This document shows positions 49,954 through 59,465 of a stretch of DNA of 64,000 bases, one piece after another. The DNA is taken from contig NZ_SNUW01000002.1 in the NCBI RefSeq assembly GCF_004376845.1, forward strand, positions 1-64,000, read 5' to 3'. Positions within the stretch are counted from its first letter, which is position 1. Every line of letters starts with the position of its first letter. The position numbers and the translations under genes were made by a program. Source of the stretch: Psychromonas algarum. GTDB lineage: Bacteria; Pseudomonadota; Gammaproteobacteria; Enterobacterales; Psychromonadaceae. The notes beneath the pieces are model-generated. The model was given only the letters and a program-made list of their open reading frames with translations, had not been told where the DNA came from and searched no databases.

Positions 49954-51102
49954 CTATTTTCGATGTGCTAATGCTTCACCTTGAACGCCATTTTCAATAC
50001 GCTCTTTTTCTTCATCTAATAATTCTTGAGGAAATTGGCTCATGAAACAATTACAAATACCTTCACCAATCATAGTTCTTGGACCTAGTGGGTGGGCAAT
50101 ATGCTTATAAACACCGTGGCTATGTGGCTCAACATTTTCGTGAGAATGCTCATGAGAGTGAGAATGTCCGTGTGCATGGCTATGGTCATGAGAATGTTCA
50201 TGTGAGTGGCTGTGTCCGTGAGACTCAGGATCTTGGAACTCCGCATGGTGATGATGAACATCTATCTCCCCCGCAGCTAAACGACGTTTAAAAATAGACA
50301 TCAGATCTTCTGGATCAGTTTGATCATGCTCCATAATATCGCGAACACGGATTTCAAACGCATCAATCACTTTATCATGGTCACGTAAATAAGGTGTATT
50401 GATAAACTCAACCTCAGGATTTTCTTTTGCCACTTTATCAATATAACCAGTGATACGTTTAATTAAACGTCCAGTGAAAAGGAAATAAGGTGCAACAACA
50501 ATGCGCTTGTAACCGAGTTTTAATAACTTTTCTAAACCAACACCAACAGAAGGGTAAGTAACACCAGAATAAACCGTATCAGCCCAACCAAAGCCCATAT
50601 CCTCACTCACCAGACGAGTTAATTTAGCCGCTTCAGCATTTGCTTCTGTATCAGATGTACCACGGCCAACCACAACTAGCATGGTATCGTATAATTCCGC
50701 TGGCGGATTATCAGCATCCAAACCTAGTGATTCATAAATACGTGCTTCAAAGGCTTTGATCATTGGATCTTGTAAACCTAACTCTTTGCCATAAGTGACT
50801 TGCAAACCTTCATTTTTTTCTTCAAAAGTTGTTAATACAGAAGGAATATCATTTTTAGCATGCGTTGCCGCAAATAGCATACCGGGTACCGCATAAATAT
50901 GGTTAACACCTTGGTCGATTAAGCTATTTAATCCCATATGAATATTCGGTGCTGAATACTCTAAAAAACCATATTCAACCGGGATTTCAGGAAAGCGTTT
51001 TTTTAACCCTTCCGCGACTAATGCAAACTCAACTTCTGCATCTTTATCTCGACTGCCATGTCCACAAATCATGATCCCTTTTTTAACTGCTTTATTATTC
51101 AT
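49954..51102 (-). CDS. cbiX: Sirohydrochlorin cobaltochelatase CbiX, long form with His-rich insert
   Basis: Inserts Co2+ early, into sirohydrochlorin, in the anaerobic B12 route. 382 residues with two CbiX repeats. The first keeps the catalytic histidines His15 (ICGHGSRD) and His81 (ATHAKNDIP). The second has Arg in place of the first His (VGRGTSD). Residues about 283-334 are extremely His-rich (mostly alternating H-S/H-E/H-D), followed by a conserved-looking tail with Cys350 and Cys352 (GICNCF). CbiX long forms with a His region and C-terminal Fe-S motif are known; here only two Cys are seen. Last gene of the main cobalamin block, 110 bp after cobN. Confidence 0.92.
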   Translation of the reverse strand: MNNKAVKKGIMICGHGSRDKDAEVEFALVAEGLKKRFPEIPVEYGFLEYSAPNIHMGLNSLIDQGVNHIYAVPGMLFAATHAKNDIPSVLTTFEEKNEGLQVTYGKELGLQDPMIKAFEARIYESLGLDADNPPAELYDTMLVVVGRGTSDTEANAEAAKLTRLVSEDMGFGWADTVYSGVTYPSVGVGLEKLLKLGYKRIVVAPYFLFTGRLIKRITGYIDKVAKENPEVEFINTPYLRDHDKVIDAFEIRVRDIMEHDQTDPEDLMSIFKRRLAAGEIDVHHHHAEFQDPESHGHSHSHEHSHDHSHAHGHSHSHEHSHENVEPHSHGVYKHIAHPLGPRTMIGEGICNCFMSQFPQELLDEEKERIENGVQGEALAHRK

Positions 51103-51212
51103 GTTAAATCTCTTTTATATATTATATTTAAGTTTTATTCGTATTTTTAATAATGATTTCAGGGTGTTATAACGAGTAGAATTTGTCATTACTTACTTGT
51201 TACTCCCTCCTT

Positions 51213-54200
51213 TTATTTAGACTCTTGCATTTCATCGCACTGCAATAGCAGATCCTGTAATTTTTCTTTATATTCGTCAGGTGCTTGCCACAAGCCACGT
51301 TGCGCTGCCTCCATTAAACGCTCAGCCATCTCTTCCATGATTTGTGGATTATTATCTTTTAAAAATTGTTGATTAACTTGATCAAACAATAGCGTGTTAG
51401 TTACTTGTTCGTATTGATAATCCGCAATCAAATCTGTGGTTGCATCATAAGCAAACAGATAATCCACCGTTGCGCCCATTTCAAAGGCACCTTTGTAACC
51501 ATGCTCTCGCATCCCTTCAATCCATTTAGGGTTTAAAACACGCGAACGGATCACGCGATTCAATTCTTCTTTTAAAGTACGGATCACCGGCTTACTTGGA
51601 TTACTATGGTCACTATGATAAATCGTTGGTGCTTTACCAGAATACACTTGTGCCGCGTTACTCATACCACCTTGGAACTGGTAATAATCGTCTGAATCTA
51701 ATAAATCATGTTCACGGTTATCTTGATTTTGCACCACCACTTCGATGTTACTCAATTGATGTAAAAAGGCATCTTTTGCTTGCACACCATCTTTATCACT
51801 GTTGCCGTAAGCGTAACCGCCCCAATTCAGATAAGCTTCTGCTAAATCACTTTTCTCTTCCCAACAACGCTCATCAATCAAACCTTGTAAACCTGCGCCA
51901 TAAGCACCGGGCTTTGAGCCAAATACACGATAACTGGCTTCGCGTTTAGCTTCACCAATTGCCATGCCATCGGCAATCAATTGAGCTTCTCGTTGTTGAA
52001 TATTTTGTTGGATTAAATTGCCATTACCCGGTTCGTTGAGTTCGCTAATGGCAACAACAGCCGCATCAAACAATGCCATCACGTTAGCAAAAGCATCACG
52101 GAAAAAACCAGAGACTCTTAAGGTCACATCCACTCTTGGGCGATTCAATAATTGGAATGGGATAATTTCAAAATCCACCACGCGATTACTGCCTTGTGCC
52201 CAAATTGGCTTAACGCCCATTAATGCAAAGGCTTGTGCGATATCATCACCGCCAGTACGCATGGTTGCCGTTCCCCACACCGATAAACCCAGTTGTTTCG
52301 GGTAGTCGCCATGCTCTTGTAAATGGCGATGAATCAATGCTTGCGCCGATTGCTGACCTAATACCCACGCGGCTTTCGATGGAATGGCTCGATTATCAAC
52401 CGAATAAAAATTTCGTCCTGTTGGTAAGGTATCTAAACGACCACGCGTTGGTGCACCACTGGGCCCTGCTTCAATAAACTTTCCATCTAAACCATCAATA
52501 ATGGCGCTTAATTCATTGTTAACACTCTGATTTAACGCGGCCTGAATCGTTGATTTTGCATAGGTTAATAACGCTTGTGTTGCTGGGTAAAAATTAAGCT
52601 CAATAAGATCATTATCATTAAGTAAAAAGTATTCGACCCACTCCAGTGCTAACAGCTCTAAACGTTCACGCGTATCCGCATGCGTTCGCCATAGGGTGTC
52701 GCTAACGTTCATTAATAGCTCTGATTTTTCACCACACCATTGTTCACGAGTCGCTTCTAAAGGATCAAAAGATTGCCCGTCTACCATTAGAGAAAAATCA
52801 CTCACTAATGCGTGTAAAATACCTTGGTTTATAACACCTTCGCCACGGGGTAAACGTAATAAAGCAATCAGCGTATTGGCCACTTTATGAGGTTCAGGTA
52901 ATTGCCCAAGAATATGTAAACCATGACGAATTTGTGCTTCTTTAATATCACAAAGATAAGTATCTAACTCTTCTAATACTTGGTTATCGTCTTCACGCGC
53001 AGCTTCATTTAATTCATCGAGAATATGGGTATCTTGTACTTTCTCTAATATTTGCTCGCGTAACCATACTTCACGACGTACATCTAAACCTTGTGCTTGG
53101 TAATACTCATCCACCAGCCCTTCCAACTCAGCCAACTCACCATAAGTTTCAGCGCGAGTCATTGGTGGCATTAAGTGGTCAATAATTACAGCTTGAGTAC
53201 GGCGTTTAGCTTGCGCGCCTTCGCCGGGATCATTAACTATAAAAGGATAAAAATGTGGCATTGGACCTAAGACAGCATCTGGCCAACATTCGTTAGAAAG
53301 TGCGAGACCTTTGCCCGGTAACCATTCTAAATTGCCGTGCTTACCCACATGAATAATCGCGTTTACTTGATAAGTAAAACGTAGCCAAAAATAGAAGGCT
53401 AAATAATTGTGTGGAGGCACTAAATCGGGATCATGGTAGTTAGCGAGTAAATCGATATTAAAACCACGTGCAGGTTGAATGCCGACAAAGGTTTCACCTA
53501 AGCGGATCCCCGATATCATTAAACGTCCATCTCGGCATTTAATATCATCTTCCGGTTTTCCCCAACGCTCAGTAATGGCTTGTTGGCTAACGAGTGGCAA
53601 ATTAGCAAAGGCTTTTTTGTAATCACTTAACGACAAACTCTGCCAACAGGGTAAATGGTGTAAGGTATTAGGATTGTTAGTCACTGATTCTAATAAGATT
53701 TCAATCAGTTGGTTGCCGTTTTCAGGCACGCTATCAATGGGATAACCAGCGTCCTTTAAAGCATTTAAGATATTGACTGTGGAATTAGGTGTATCTAATC
53801 CAACACCGTTGCCGATGCGTCCATCTTTGGTTGGATAGTTCGCTAAAATTAACGCAATACGTTTGTTTTTATTTTCAAGCGTTGAAAGCTGAATATATTT
53901 TTTAGCCAACTCAATCACAAACAAAGCGCGCTCGTGATGTAATTGATATTGTACTAATGAAATTTGTGTTTTTTCATCAAAAAAGGCTTCGGTTTTAAAG
54001 CTAATAGCGCGGGTTAATACTTTGCCATCCATTTCAGGCAAGACCACCTGCATAGCAATATCACGGCTTCGCAAACCTTGTTTGTAATCAGTCCAATCCT
54101 CTAACGTACTACTAGAAAGTACTAGCTGTAAAATAGGAATATCAACGGAAAATAAACGCTTAAAACTATTAGGTTGAGAACTTAATCCAGGACTACTGAC

Positions 54201-55007
54201 TGTGTTTGCAGCAAATCCAGTGCTGTTTAAAATCAAACGGCAATCATGCTCACTTAAAAGTTTATTCACCACACTCATGGCTTGTTCATCTTTTAACGAA
54301 CTAATGACTATCGGTAATGGATTTAAACCGTTCGCAGACATTAATTCAATCAACTGGTCGAACATTTCACAGTTGGCGGATTGTAAATGGCTACGATAAA
54401 AGATCAGCGCAACAACACTTTGATCTTTTCTCCATTTTTCACTGATTGGTTGTTGGTTATAAAACTGCGCAACAGGCAAAAACTGTGGATCATTAGCTTC
54501 AAATTCTGCTTCAAAGTAAAGTTGATTCAAATAAGTAAAAAGTTGTGCGCTGTTATCAAGTCCACCAGCACGACAATAGCGCCAAACTTGATGTTGGATT
54601 TGTTCGGATACAGTTGATAACTCAATTAACTCAGGGTCAACATTATCATCACCGGGGACTAAAATAAGGGTTCGATTCGGTTTTGCTTTTGACCAACGAA
54701 CTAGGCCTTCTACGCCATATTGCCAGTAGACTTTTCCGCCTAATAACGACACAACAACCACTTCCGCTTGCTCTAAGACTTTATCTTCATAAAGATCAAA
54801 AGCTGCGGGTTTTAATAAGTTGGTCCAATTCACTAAACGCGTTTCAACAAGTCCATTACGTTCATTTATTTGTTGAAAACCAGCAGAAAGCGCCGTTAAT
54901 TGGCTATCAGCAGCACTAAATATAACTAAAGGAGCTGGCGATTGTGCTAAATCGACAATGCCCTCTTCTTCAATAAATCCACCCGGTTGTGCCGCTAATA
55001 GATGCAT
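51213..55007 (-). CDS. cobN: Cobaltochelatase subunit CobN
   Basis: Large porphyrin-binding subunit, related to magnesium chelatase BchH/ChlH, of the ATP-dependent CobNST enzyme that inserts cobalt into hydrogenobyrinic acid diamide in the aerobic route. 1264 residues, the usual length. The family block GKHGNLEWLPGKGLALS is near residue 554, with SVWGTATMRTGGDDIAQAF towards the C-terminal third. It starts six bases after cobW. No cobS or cobT is in the window, so a ChlI/ChlD-like AAA partner elsewhere would be needed. Its presence in a block with cbiX, cbiD and cbiG is odd. Confidence 0.95.
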   Translation of the reverse strand: MHLLAAQPGGFIEEEGIVDLAQSPAPLVIFSAADSQLTALSAGFQQINERNGLVETRLVNWTNLLKPAAFDLYEDKVLEQAEVVVVSLLGGKVYWQYGVEGLVRWSKAKPNRTLILVPGDDNVDPELIELSTVSEQIQHQVWRYCRAGGLDNSAQLFTYLNQLYFEAEFEANDPQFLPVAQFYNQQPISEKWRKDQSVVALIFYRSHLQSANCEMFDQLIELMSANGLNPLPIVISSLKDEQAMSVVNKLLSEHDCRLILNSTGFAANTVSSPGLSSQPNSFKRLFSVDIPILQLVLSSSTLEDWTDYKQGLRSRDIAMQVVLPEMDGKVLTRAISFKTEAFFDEKTQISLVQYQLHHERALFVIELAKKYIQLSTLENKNKRIALILANYPTKDGRIGNGVGLDTPNSTVNILNALKDAGYPIDSVPENGNQLIEILLESVTNNPNTLHHLPCWQSLSLSDYKKAFANLPLVSQQAITERWGKPEDDIKCRDGRLMISGIRLGETFVGIQPARGFNIDLLANYHDPDLVPPHNYLAFYFWLRFTYQVNAIIHVGKHGNLEWLPGKGLALSNECWPDAVLGPMPHFYPFIVNDPGEGAQAKRRTQAVIIDHLMPPMTRAETYGELAELEGLVDEYYQAQGLDVRREVWLREQILEKVQDTHILDELNEAAREDDNQVLEELDTYLCDIKEAQIRHGLHILGQLPEPHKVANTLIALLRLPRGEGVINQGILHALVSDFSLMVDGQSFDPLEATREQWCGEKSELLMNVSDTLWRTHADTRERLELLALEWVEYFLLNDNDLIELNFYPATQALLTYAKSTIQAALNQSVNNELSAIIDGLDGKFIEAGPSGAPTRGRLDTLPTGRNFYSVDNRAIPSKAAWVLGQQSAQALIHRHLQEHGDYPKQLGLSVWGTATMRTGGDDIAQAFALMGVKPIWAQGSNRVVDFEIIPFQLLNRPRVDVTLRVSGFFRDAFANVMALFDAAVVAISELNEPGNGNLIQQNIQQREAQLIADGMAIGEAKREASYRVFGSKPGAYGAGLQGLIDERCWEEKSDLAEAYLNWGGYAYGNSDKDGVQAKDAFLHQLSNIEVVVQNQDNREHDLLDSDDYYQFQGGMSNAAQVYSGKAPTIYHSDHSNPSKPVIRTLKEELNRVIRSRVLNPKWIEGMREHGYKGAFEMGATVDYLFAYDATTDLIADYQYEQVTNTLLFDQVNQQFLKDNNPQIMEEMAERLMEAAQRGLWQAPDEYKEKLQDLLLQCDEMQESK

Positions 55008-55013
55008 CTTTTA

Positions 55014-56111
55014 TTAAACCTCTGCGCTTTTTAGAATCGCAGTCACTGCAGCTTCATCTAAGCCTTTACCAATTAACACTAGTTCTGTTTTTGGTGTTTC
55101 ACTTGCTTCCCATAAACGATCGAAATGCACGTCTAAACGTTTACCAACGGCTTGTAATACTTGACGCATTGGCTTATTTTCAACAGCAGCAAACCCTTTG
55201 ATACGGAATAAGTTAAATTCGTTTAATAATTTTTCAACGCTTACTTTTAACTTGTCTGCATCAACAGTACCCAAACTAATCACCATTGAATCGAAATGGT
55301 CATGAGCATGGTCGTGATGTGCACCGTGAGCATGATGATGATCGTGATGGTTATGGACTTTATCAATAGTTTTTTCAGTGCCTGCATTAATACCGATTAA
55401 TACTTCAAGTGGCACATCACCATTATTGATATAAGCGGTTTTCACCGAGCTTTGTAAGCGTTTTTGCACAACAGCTTTAACGCGAGCTTGTTCTTCTTCG
55501 TTCAGTAAATCACTTTTACTTACTACCACTAAATCAGCAGAGTTAAGTTGGTCATCTAATAACTCTTGTAAGCTTGGGTCGTGATCTAAGCTTTCATCTG
55601 CAGCACGTTGCTTTAATACTTTATCTTCATCTGCCGCAAAGCGACCTGCAGCAATGGCAGGGCCATCAACCACAGTGATCACTGCATCGACAGTGCAATA
55701 TTCTTTAATACCTGGCCAGTTAAATGCTTGTACTAACGGTTTTGGTAATGCCAAACCTGATGTTTCAATTAAGATATGGTCAATTTGATCACGACGTTCA
55801 ACCAGTTTTTCCATCACAGGTAAAAACTCTTCCTCTACCGTACAACAAATACAACCATTCGCTAATTCGTAGATACCGTCTTCACCGCCGACTAATTCTG
55901 CCGCTTCGTCTTCACATTCAAGTGGACAACTACGTAGCAATTCTGAATCGATATCTAACTCACCAAATTCATTCATGATCACGGCAATACGTTTGCCTTT
56001 GGCTTTTTTAAGCAAGTTCGCTAATAAGGTTGTTTTACCACTACCAAGAAAACCAGTAACAACCGTGGTTGGAATTTTATTTAATGAAACGTTCTTATTT
56101 AATGTTGTCAT
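55014..56111 (-). CDS. cobW: CobW, COG0523-family GTPase (cobalt chaperone)
   Basis: 365-residue G3E P-loop GTPase. Walker A GFLGSGKT at 20-27, metal motif CICC at 87-90 within NGCICCTVEEEF, base-recognition SKSD near 198-201, and a His-rich metal-binding loop at about 253-272. CobW proteins are thought to deliver Co2+ to the CobN chelatase. The gene directly precedes cobN (six-base gap) and overlaps the end of cobM, which supports that role here. Confidence 0.95.
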   Translation of the reverse strand: MTTLNKNVSLNKIPTTVVTGFLGSGKTTLLANLLKKAKGKRIAVIMNEFGELDIDSELLRSCPLECEDEAAELVGGEDGIYELANGCICCTVEEEFLPVMEKLVERRDQIDHILIETSGLALPKPLVQAFNWPGIKEYCTVDAVITVVDGPAIAAGRFAADEDKVLKQRAADESLDHDPSLQELLDDQLNSADLVVVSKSDLLNEEEQARVKAVVQKRLQSSVKTAYINNGDVPLEVLIGINAGTEKTIDKVHNHHDHHHAHGAHHDHAHDHFDSMVISLGTVDADKLKVSVEKLLNEFNLFRIKGFAAVENKPMRQVLQAVGKRLDVHFDRLWEASETPKTELVLIGKGLDEAAVTAILKSAEV

Positions 56112-56901
56112 TGTTGACCTCTAATTCTTCGATTGAAAGTGTATTTTTACGACGACGGAAAATGTTGGGTTTATCTTTTTTGTACAGATACGAATCTTCA
56201 AAGTTAGTGGTATCTAATACGTGACCAACCAAAATAAGTGCCGTTAACTTAAAGCCTTTTACTTCTACTTTTTCAGCAATATCAGCTAATGTGCCAGTGA
56301 CTTTATCTTGGTCAGGCCATGAACTGCGGTAACAAACAGCAACTGGACAATCTTCACCATAATGCGGAATCAATTCAGCCACAATTTTACGGATCTTAGT
56401 GATACCTAAATGGATCGCTAAGGTTGCACCGCTTTGCGCAAGTTGCGGTAAGCGTTCTCGCTCAGGGAAAGGTGTTTTACCTTCATAACGCGTCATTATC
56501 AGCGTTTGTGAAACACCAGACAGTGTTAGCTCTTTACCTAGATACGCAGCTGACGCAGCCGTTGCACTTACTCCAGGAATCACTTCATAGTCGATACCAT
56601 GCTTATCTAAACGGCGAATTTGCTCAGCAATCGCGCCATATAATGCAGGGTCACCACACTGTAAACGCGCCACATCTTTGCCCGCTTTTGATGCTTCAAC
56701 AAAATAGGCTTCCATCTCATCCAAATTGATTTTCGCAGTATCCACAATCAACTCAGCACTATCTTCAACATCTTGTAATGTTTGACGCGGAATCAATGAA
56801 CCAGCATACAACACAACAGGACACTGCTTTAATAAACGCGCCCCTTTAATGGTCATCAACTCAGGATCACCCGGCCCTGCGCCAATAAAATAAACTTTCA
56901 T
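56095..56901 (-). CDS. cobM: (Cobalt-)precorrin-4 C11-methyltransferase
   Basis: SAM-dependent methylase that acts at C11 of the corrin ring. 268 residues; start VYFIGAGPGDPELMTIKGARL, then LYAGSLIPRQTL and LQCGDPALYGAI, which are class III methyltransferase motifs specific to this step. The C-terminal extension KKDKPNIFRRRKNTLSIEE is basic. Equivalent to cbiF. AAGGAATCATT precedes the ATG. It overlaps cobW by 17 bases and is separated from cobJ by a 230-bp repeat region. Confidence 0.95.
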   Translation of the reverse strand: MKVYFIGAGPGDPELMTIKGARLLKQCPVVLYAGSLIPRQTLQDVEDSAELIVDTAKINLDEMEAYFVEASKAGKDVARLQCGDPALYGAIAEQIRRLDKHGIDYEVIPGVSATAASAAYLGKELTLSGVSQTLIMTRYEGKTPFPERERLPQLAQSGATLAIHLGITKIRKIVAELIPHYGEDCPVAVCYRSSWPDQDKVTGTLADIAEKVEVKGFKLTALILVGHVLDTTNFEDSYLYKKDKPNIFRRRKNTLSIEELEVNNDNIK

Positions 56902-57131
56902 AATGATTCCTTTACAATTATTTCAATTTTTAATGTCATTCATAAAAATGTTTTATAGCTAAGTAATTCACGCGAGTTCAAGACGAAAGCACGGAGCTAG
57001 CTTTACCTAGTGAGTACTTTCAACGCAGAAATAGCTTGAAGTGCAACGCGATAATTCATTTTTCAAGCGCTGAGCGCAGTTTCTAAGTGAGCACTACCAA
57101 CGCAGAAATTGTGTGAATTTCAACGCTATGA
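56902..57131. repeat. Palindromic intergenic repeat inside the cobalamin operon
   Basis: The 230-bp gap between cobM and cobJ contains two related units: about 57007-57054 and 57083-57131, each of the form CTA-GTGAG-ACT--CAACGCAGAAAT followed by a CAACGC end. In addition, CGCGAGTTCAAG near 56971-56982 faces CTTGAAGTGCAACGCG near 57035-57050, making an imperfect long hairpin. It looks like a member of a dispersed intergenic repeat family, but other copies cannot be checked here. Confidence 0.7.
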
Positions 57132-57917
57132 CTATAATTTTTTCTTATAGCCTCGAGGTGTATAGACCCAGTCTTTATCGCCGTTAATGATATGACGCGA
57201 CTCACTGTTCCCCACGCTCACTAAGGTAAACATATCCACGTCTTTTGCATCTAACTCATCTAAACGGATAATACGGATGGTTTCATCTTCACGGGTCAAC
57301 TGACGACCTAATAAAACTGGCGTTGATGCTGGGCGATATTTTAGTAACACATCACGCGCATGGTTTAACTGCCAATCACGCTTTTTAGACACTGGATTAT
57401 AGAAAGAGATAACAAAGTCACCTTCACCAGCGCTATGAATACGTTTATCAATGGTTTCCCAAGGTGTTAATAGATCCGATAAACTCACGGTACAAAAATC
57501 ATGACCTAACATTGCACCAATACGGCTTGCACCTGCTTGCATCGCAGAAATACCCGGTACGACATCTATCTCAACATCTAACCATTCAGGATGGTCTTCA
57601 AGCCCTTGAAGTTGTCTATCAAGCAATTCAAACACGAGTGTTGCCATGGCATAAATACCGATATCACCACTTGAAATTAGTGACGTCGTTTTACCGCTTG
57701 CTGCTAGATCTAAGGCTAAACGAGCACGACCAATCTCTTCACCTAATGGCAAATCGTGATGTACTTTGTTGTTGCACGGCTCTCCTAACAGATCTAAATA
57801 GAGACCATAAGCCACTAAATCAGTACTTTCTTGCACTGCTTTTAATGCTTTTGGTGCGACTAAATCAGCATTACCTGGTCCCATACCAACAACAAAAAGT
57901 TGTTTTTTATTACTCAT
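57132..57917 (-). CDS. cobJ: Precorrin-3B C17-methyltransferase CobJ/CbiH
   Basis: Ring-contracting SAM methylase. 261 residues with FVVGMGPGNADLVAPKALKA at the start, LISSGDIGIYAMATLVFEL and the family block VVPGISAMQAGASRIGAMLG, then FVISFYNPVSKKRDWQL. In the anaerobic-type pathway suggested by cbiD and cbiG the substrate would be cobalt-factor III. Strong AAGGA before the ATG. 28 bp downstream of cbiG. Confidence 0.95.
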   Translation of the reverse strand: MSNKKQLFVVGMGPGNADLVAPKALKAVQESTDLVAYGLYLDLLGEPCNNKVHHDLPLGEEIGRARLALDLAASGKTTSLISSGDIGIYAMATLVFELLDRQLQGLEDHPEWLDVEIDVVPGISAMQAGASRIGAMLGHDFCTVSLSDLLTPWETIDKRIHSAGEGDFVISFYNPVSKKRDWQLNHARDVLLKYRPASTPVLLGRQLTREDETIRIIRLDELDAKDVDMFTLVSVGNSESRHIINGDKDWVYTPRGYKKKL

Positions 57918-57945
57918 TTTATTCCTTATTTATTCTTTAATTTTA

Positions 57946-58716
57946 TTACGCATAAGAACGTGCGATTGCACATGTCGCCTGCTTATTCTTATGTTTATTC
58001 AGCAATAGCTCACTGCTGTTATTGGTTATCTGCTGTGCTTGATATAAAGCTGCTGATTCAGCGACCCCATATACGCCAACAGTTTTAAAAATATAATCAG
58101 ACTTAGTTGATAAACGGTTTTCCATTTCACCTAAGTCTTTTGCGTCGAAGGTTAAAAAGGGTTTATCTAGTGACTTAGCTAATGCCATTAATCCCACTTC
58201 ATCGGCTTTAATATCAATACTGCAAATCGCACTAATATCATCGAATGTTAAACCAGCTTTTAATAAACACTCATCTAACAATGTTTGTAAAACCGTTTCA
58301 GGACAATTGCGTTCGCACCCCATACCAACGACATAAACAGGTTTTAAATAACTATTCGCTGTCGTTATCACCAACTGGCTTTCAAGTAAGTCAGAAACTT
58401 GTCGAGCAAACTCATTGGCACCGCCTTCATGGCCCGACAACAGAGGAATAACAAACTTACCCATTTCATCTAAGACTAATACAGCTGGATCCTTGAGTTT
58501 ATCTTGGATCACAGGTGCTAAGGTTCGCATTACAATGCCTGTGGCACAGATAAAAATAAGTCGATCGCCTTGTTTGAAAAAGCTTTGTACTGTTTCGCTA
58601 AATGAGTTTGGTTTAAAACAAACGTTAACGGATTTAGCTTTATTCGCTATTAACGCATTTTGCAAACACCTTGCTAACTGCAAACCAACGTCTGTTAAAC
58701 AAATGATTCTAATCAC
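57946..58716 (-). CDS. cbiG: Cobalt-precorrin-5A hydrolase CbiG, short form
   Basis: Opens the delta-lactone of cobalt-precorrin-5A and releases acetaldehyde. 256 residues, shorter than the roughly 350 of Salmonella. The N-terminal domain (ICATGIVMRTLAPVIQDK, VLDEMGKFVIPLLSGHEGGAN) leads from LVITTAN directly into the C-terminal domain (VVGMGCERNCPETVLQTLL). The usual middle domain appears to be missing. It overlaps cobI by four bases. CbiG marks the anaerobic pathway. Confidence 0.92.
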   Translation of the reverse strand: MIRIICLTDVGLQLARCLQNALIANKAKSVNVCFKPNSFSETVQSFFKQGDRLIFICATGIVMRTLAPVIQDKLKDPAVLVLDEMGKFVIPLLSGHEGGANEFARQVSDLLESQLVITTANSYLKPVYVVGMGCERNCPETVLQTLLDECLLKAGLTFDDISAICSIDIKADEVGLMALAKSLDKPFLTFDAKDLGEMENRLSTKSDYIFKTVGVYGVAESAALYQAQQITNNSSELLLNKHKNKQATCAIARSYA

Positions 58717-59465
58717 GCGCTTAACTCTTCTCGTGTGATCAGAAACAATGAAAAATAAGGACCAGCCTTATCTTCTAATTGATTTAAATCGGTGATAACT
58801 TTCTGATTATCACGGCTTATATACTCAAGATAGTTAGCATCATCAAAGCGGTTTGTTGCTTTTAATAACGCCAATAAACGTGGTCTTTCAATGCCTGCTT
58901 TCATGATCACAATGGCATCATGCTCTCGTAGTGCAGCTTTAATTTTTTCATCACTATGGCGACCAGTTATTACTGCAAAAGATTGTTTTAATACCGTTAA
59001 AGGTAATTGTAATTCTGCTGTTGCGGCAATAAAGGCAGGGAGTCCAGGAATCACTTGCGATCTATATTGGCTGTCTAATCGCTCTAATAGGTAAGTGAAC
59101 GAACCAAAAAATAAGGGATCACCTTCACATAGGAATACAACATTTTTACCTAATGCAAGTTGAGCATGTATTTGTTCTATCGCATTATCATAAGCAAGAT
59201 TGGCTTTTGCACGATCTCGTTCAAAAGCCATATTGAACCCAAGATATAATTGAGTTTTAACAGGCTCAGCCAAGGCTTCAATTGCAATATTACGTGATTG
59301 AGACTCGCCAGATTCATTTTCTAAAAAACAGACAACATCAGCCTGTTTAATCGCACGATATGCTTTTAATGTTAATAATTCAGGATCACCAGGGCCTACC
59401 CCAACACCGATAAAAACACCATGATCAACGGACTGTTTTAGTACTGTAGATTCAACTTTACTCAC
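58713..59465 (-). CDS. cobI: Precorrin-2 C20-methyltransferase CobI/CbiL
   Basis: SAM-dependent methylase acting at C20 of (cobalt-)precorrin-2. 250 residues. Motifs GVGVGPGDPELLTLKAYRAI, LCEGDPLFFGSFTYLLERL and VIPGLPAFIAATAELQLPL fit this class. It starts within the end of cbiET (eight-base overlap), so translation is coupled. Whether it takes the metal-free or cobalt form depends on which chelatase works in vivo. Confidence 0.94.
   Translation of the reverse strand: MSKVESTVLKQSVDHGVFIGVGVGPGDPELLTLKAYRAIKQADVVCFLENESGESQSRNIAIEALAEPVKTQLYLGFNMAFERDRAKANLAYDNAIEQIHAQLALGKNVVFLCEGDPLFFGSFTYLLERLDSQYRSQVIPGLPAFIAATAELQLPLTVLKQSFAVITGRHSDEKIKAALREHDAIVIMKAGIERPRLLALLKATNRFDDANYLEYISRDNQKVITDLNQLEDKAGPYFSLFLITREELSA

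Noticed and set aside
50079-50291. Plus-strand frame with alternating residues opposite cbiX
   Set aside because: It is the complement of the His-rich coding repeat, not a gene.
57464-57940. 158-codon plus-strand frame opposite cobJ
   Set aside because: Antisense to a clearly conserved methyltransferase; no family match.
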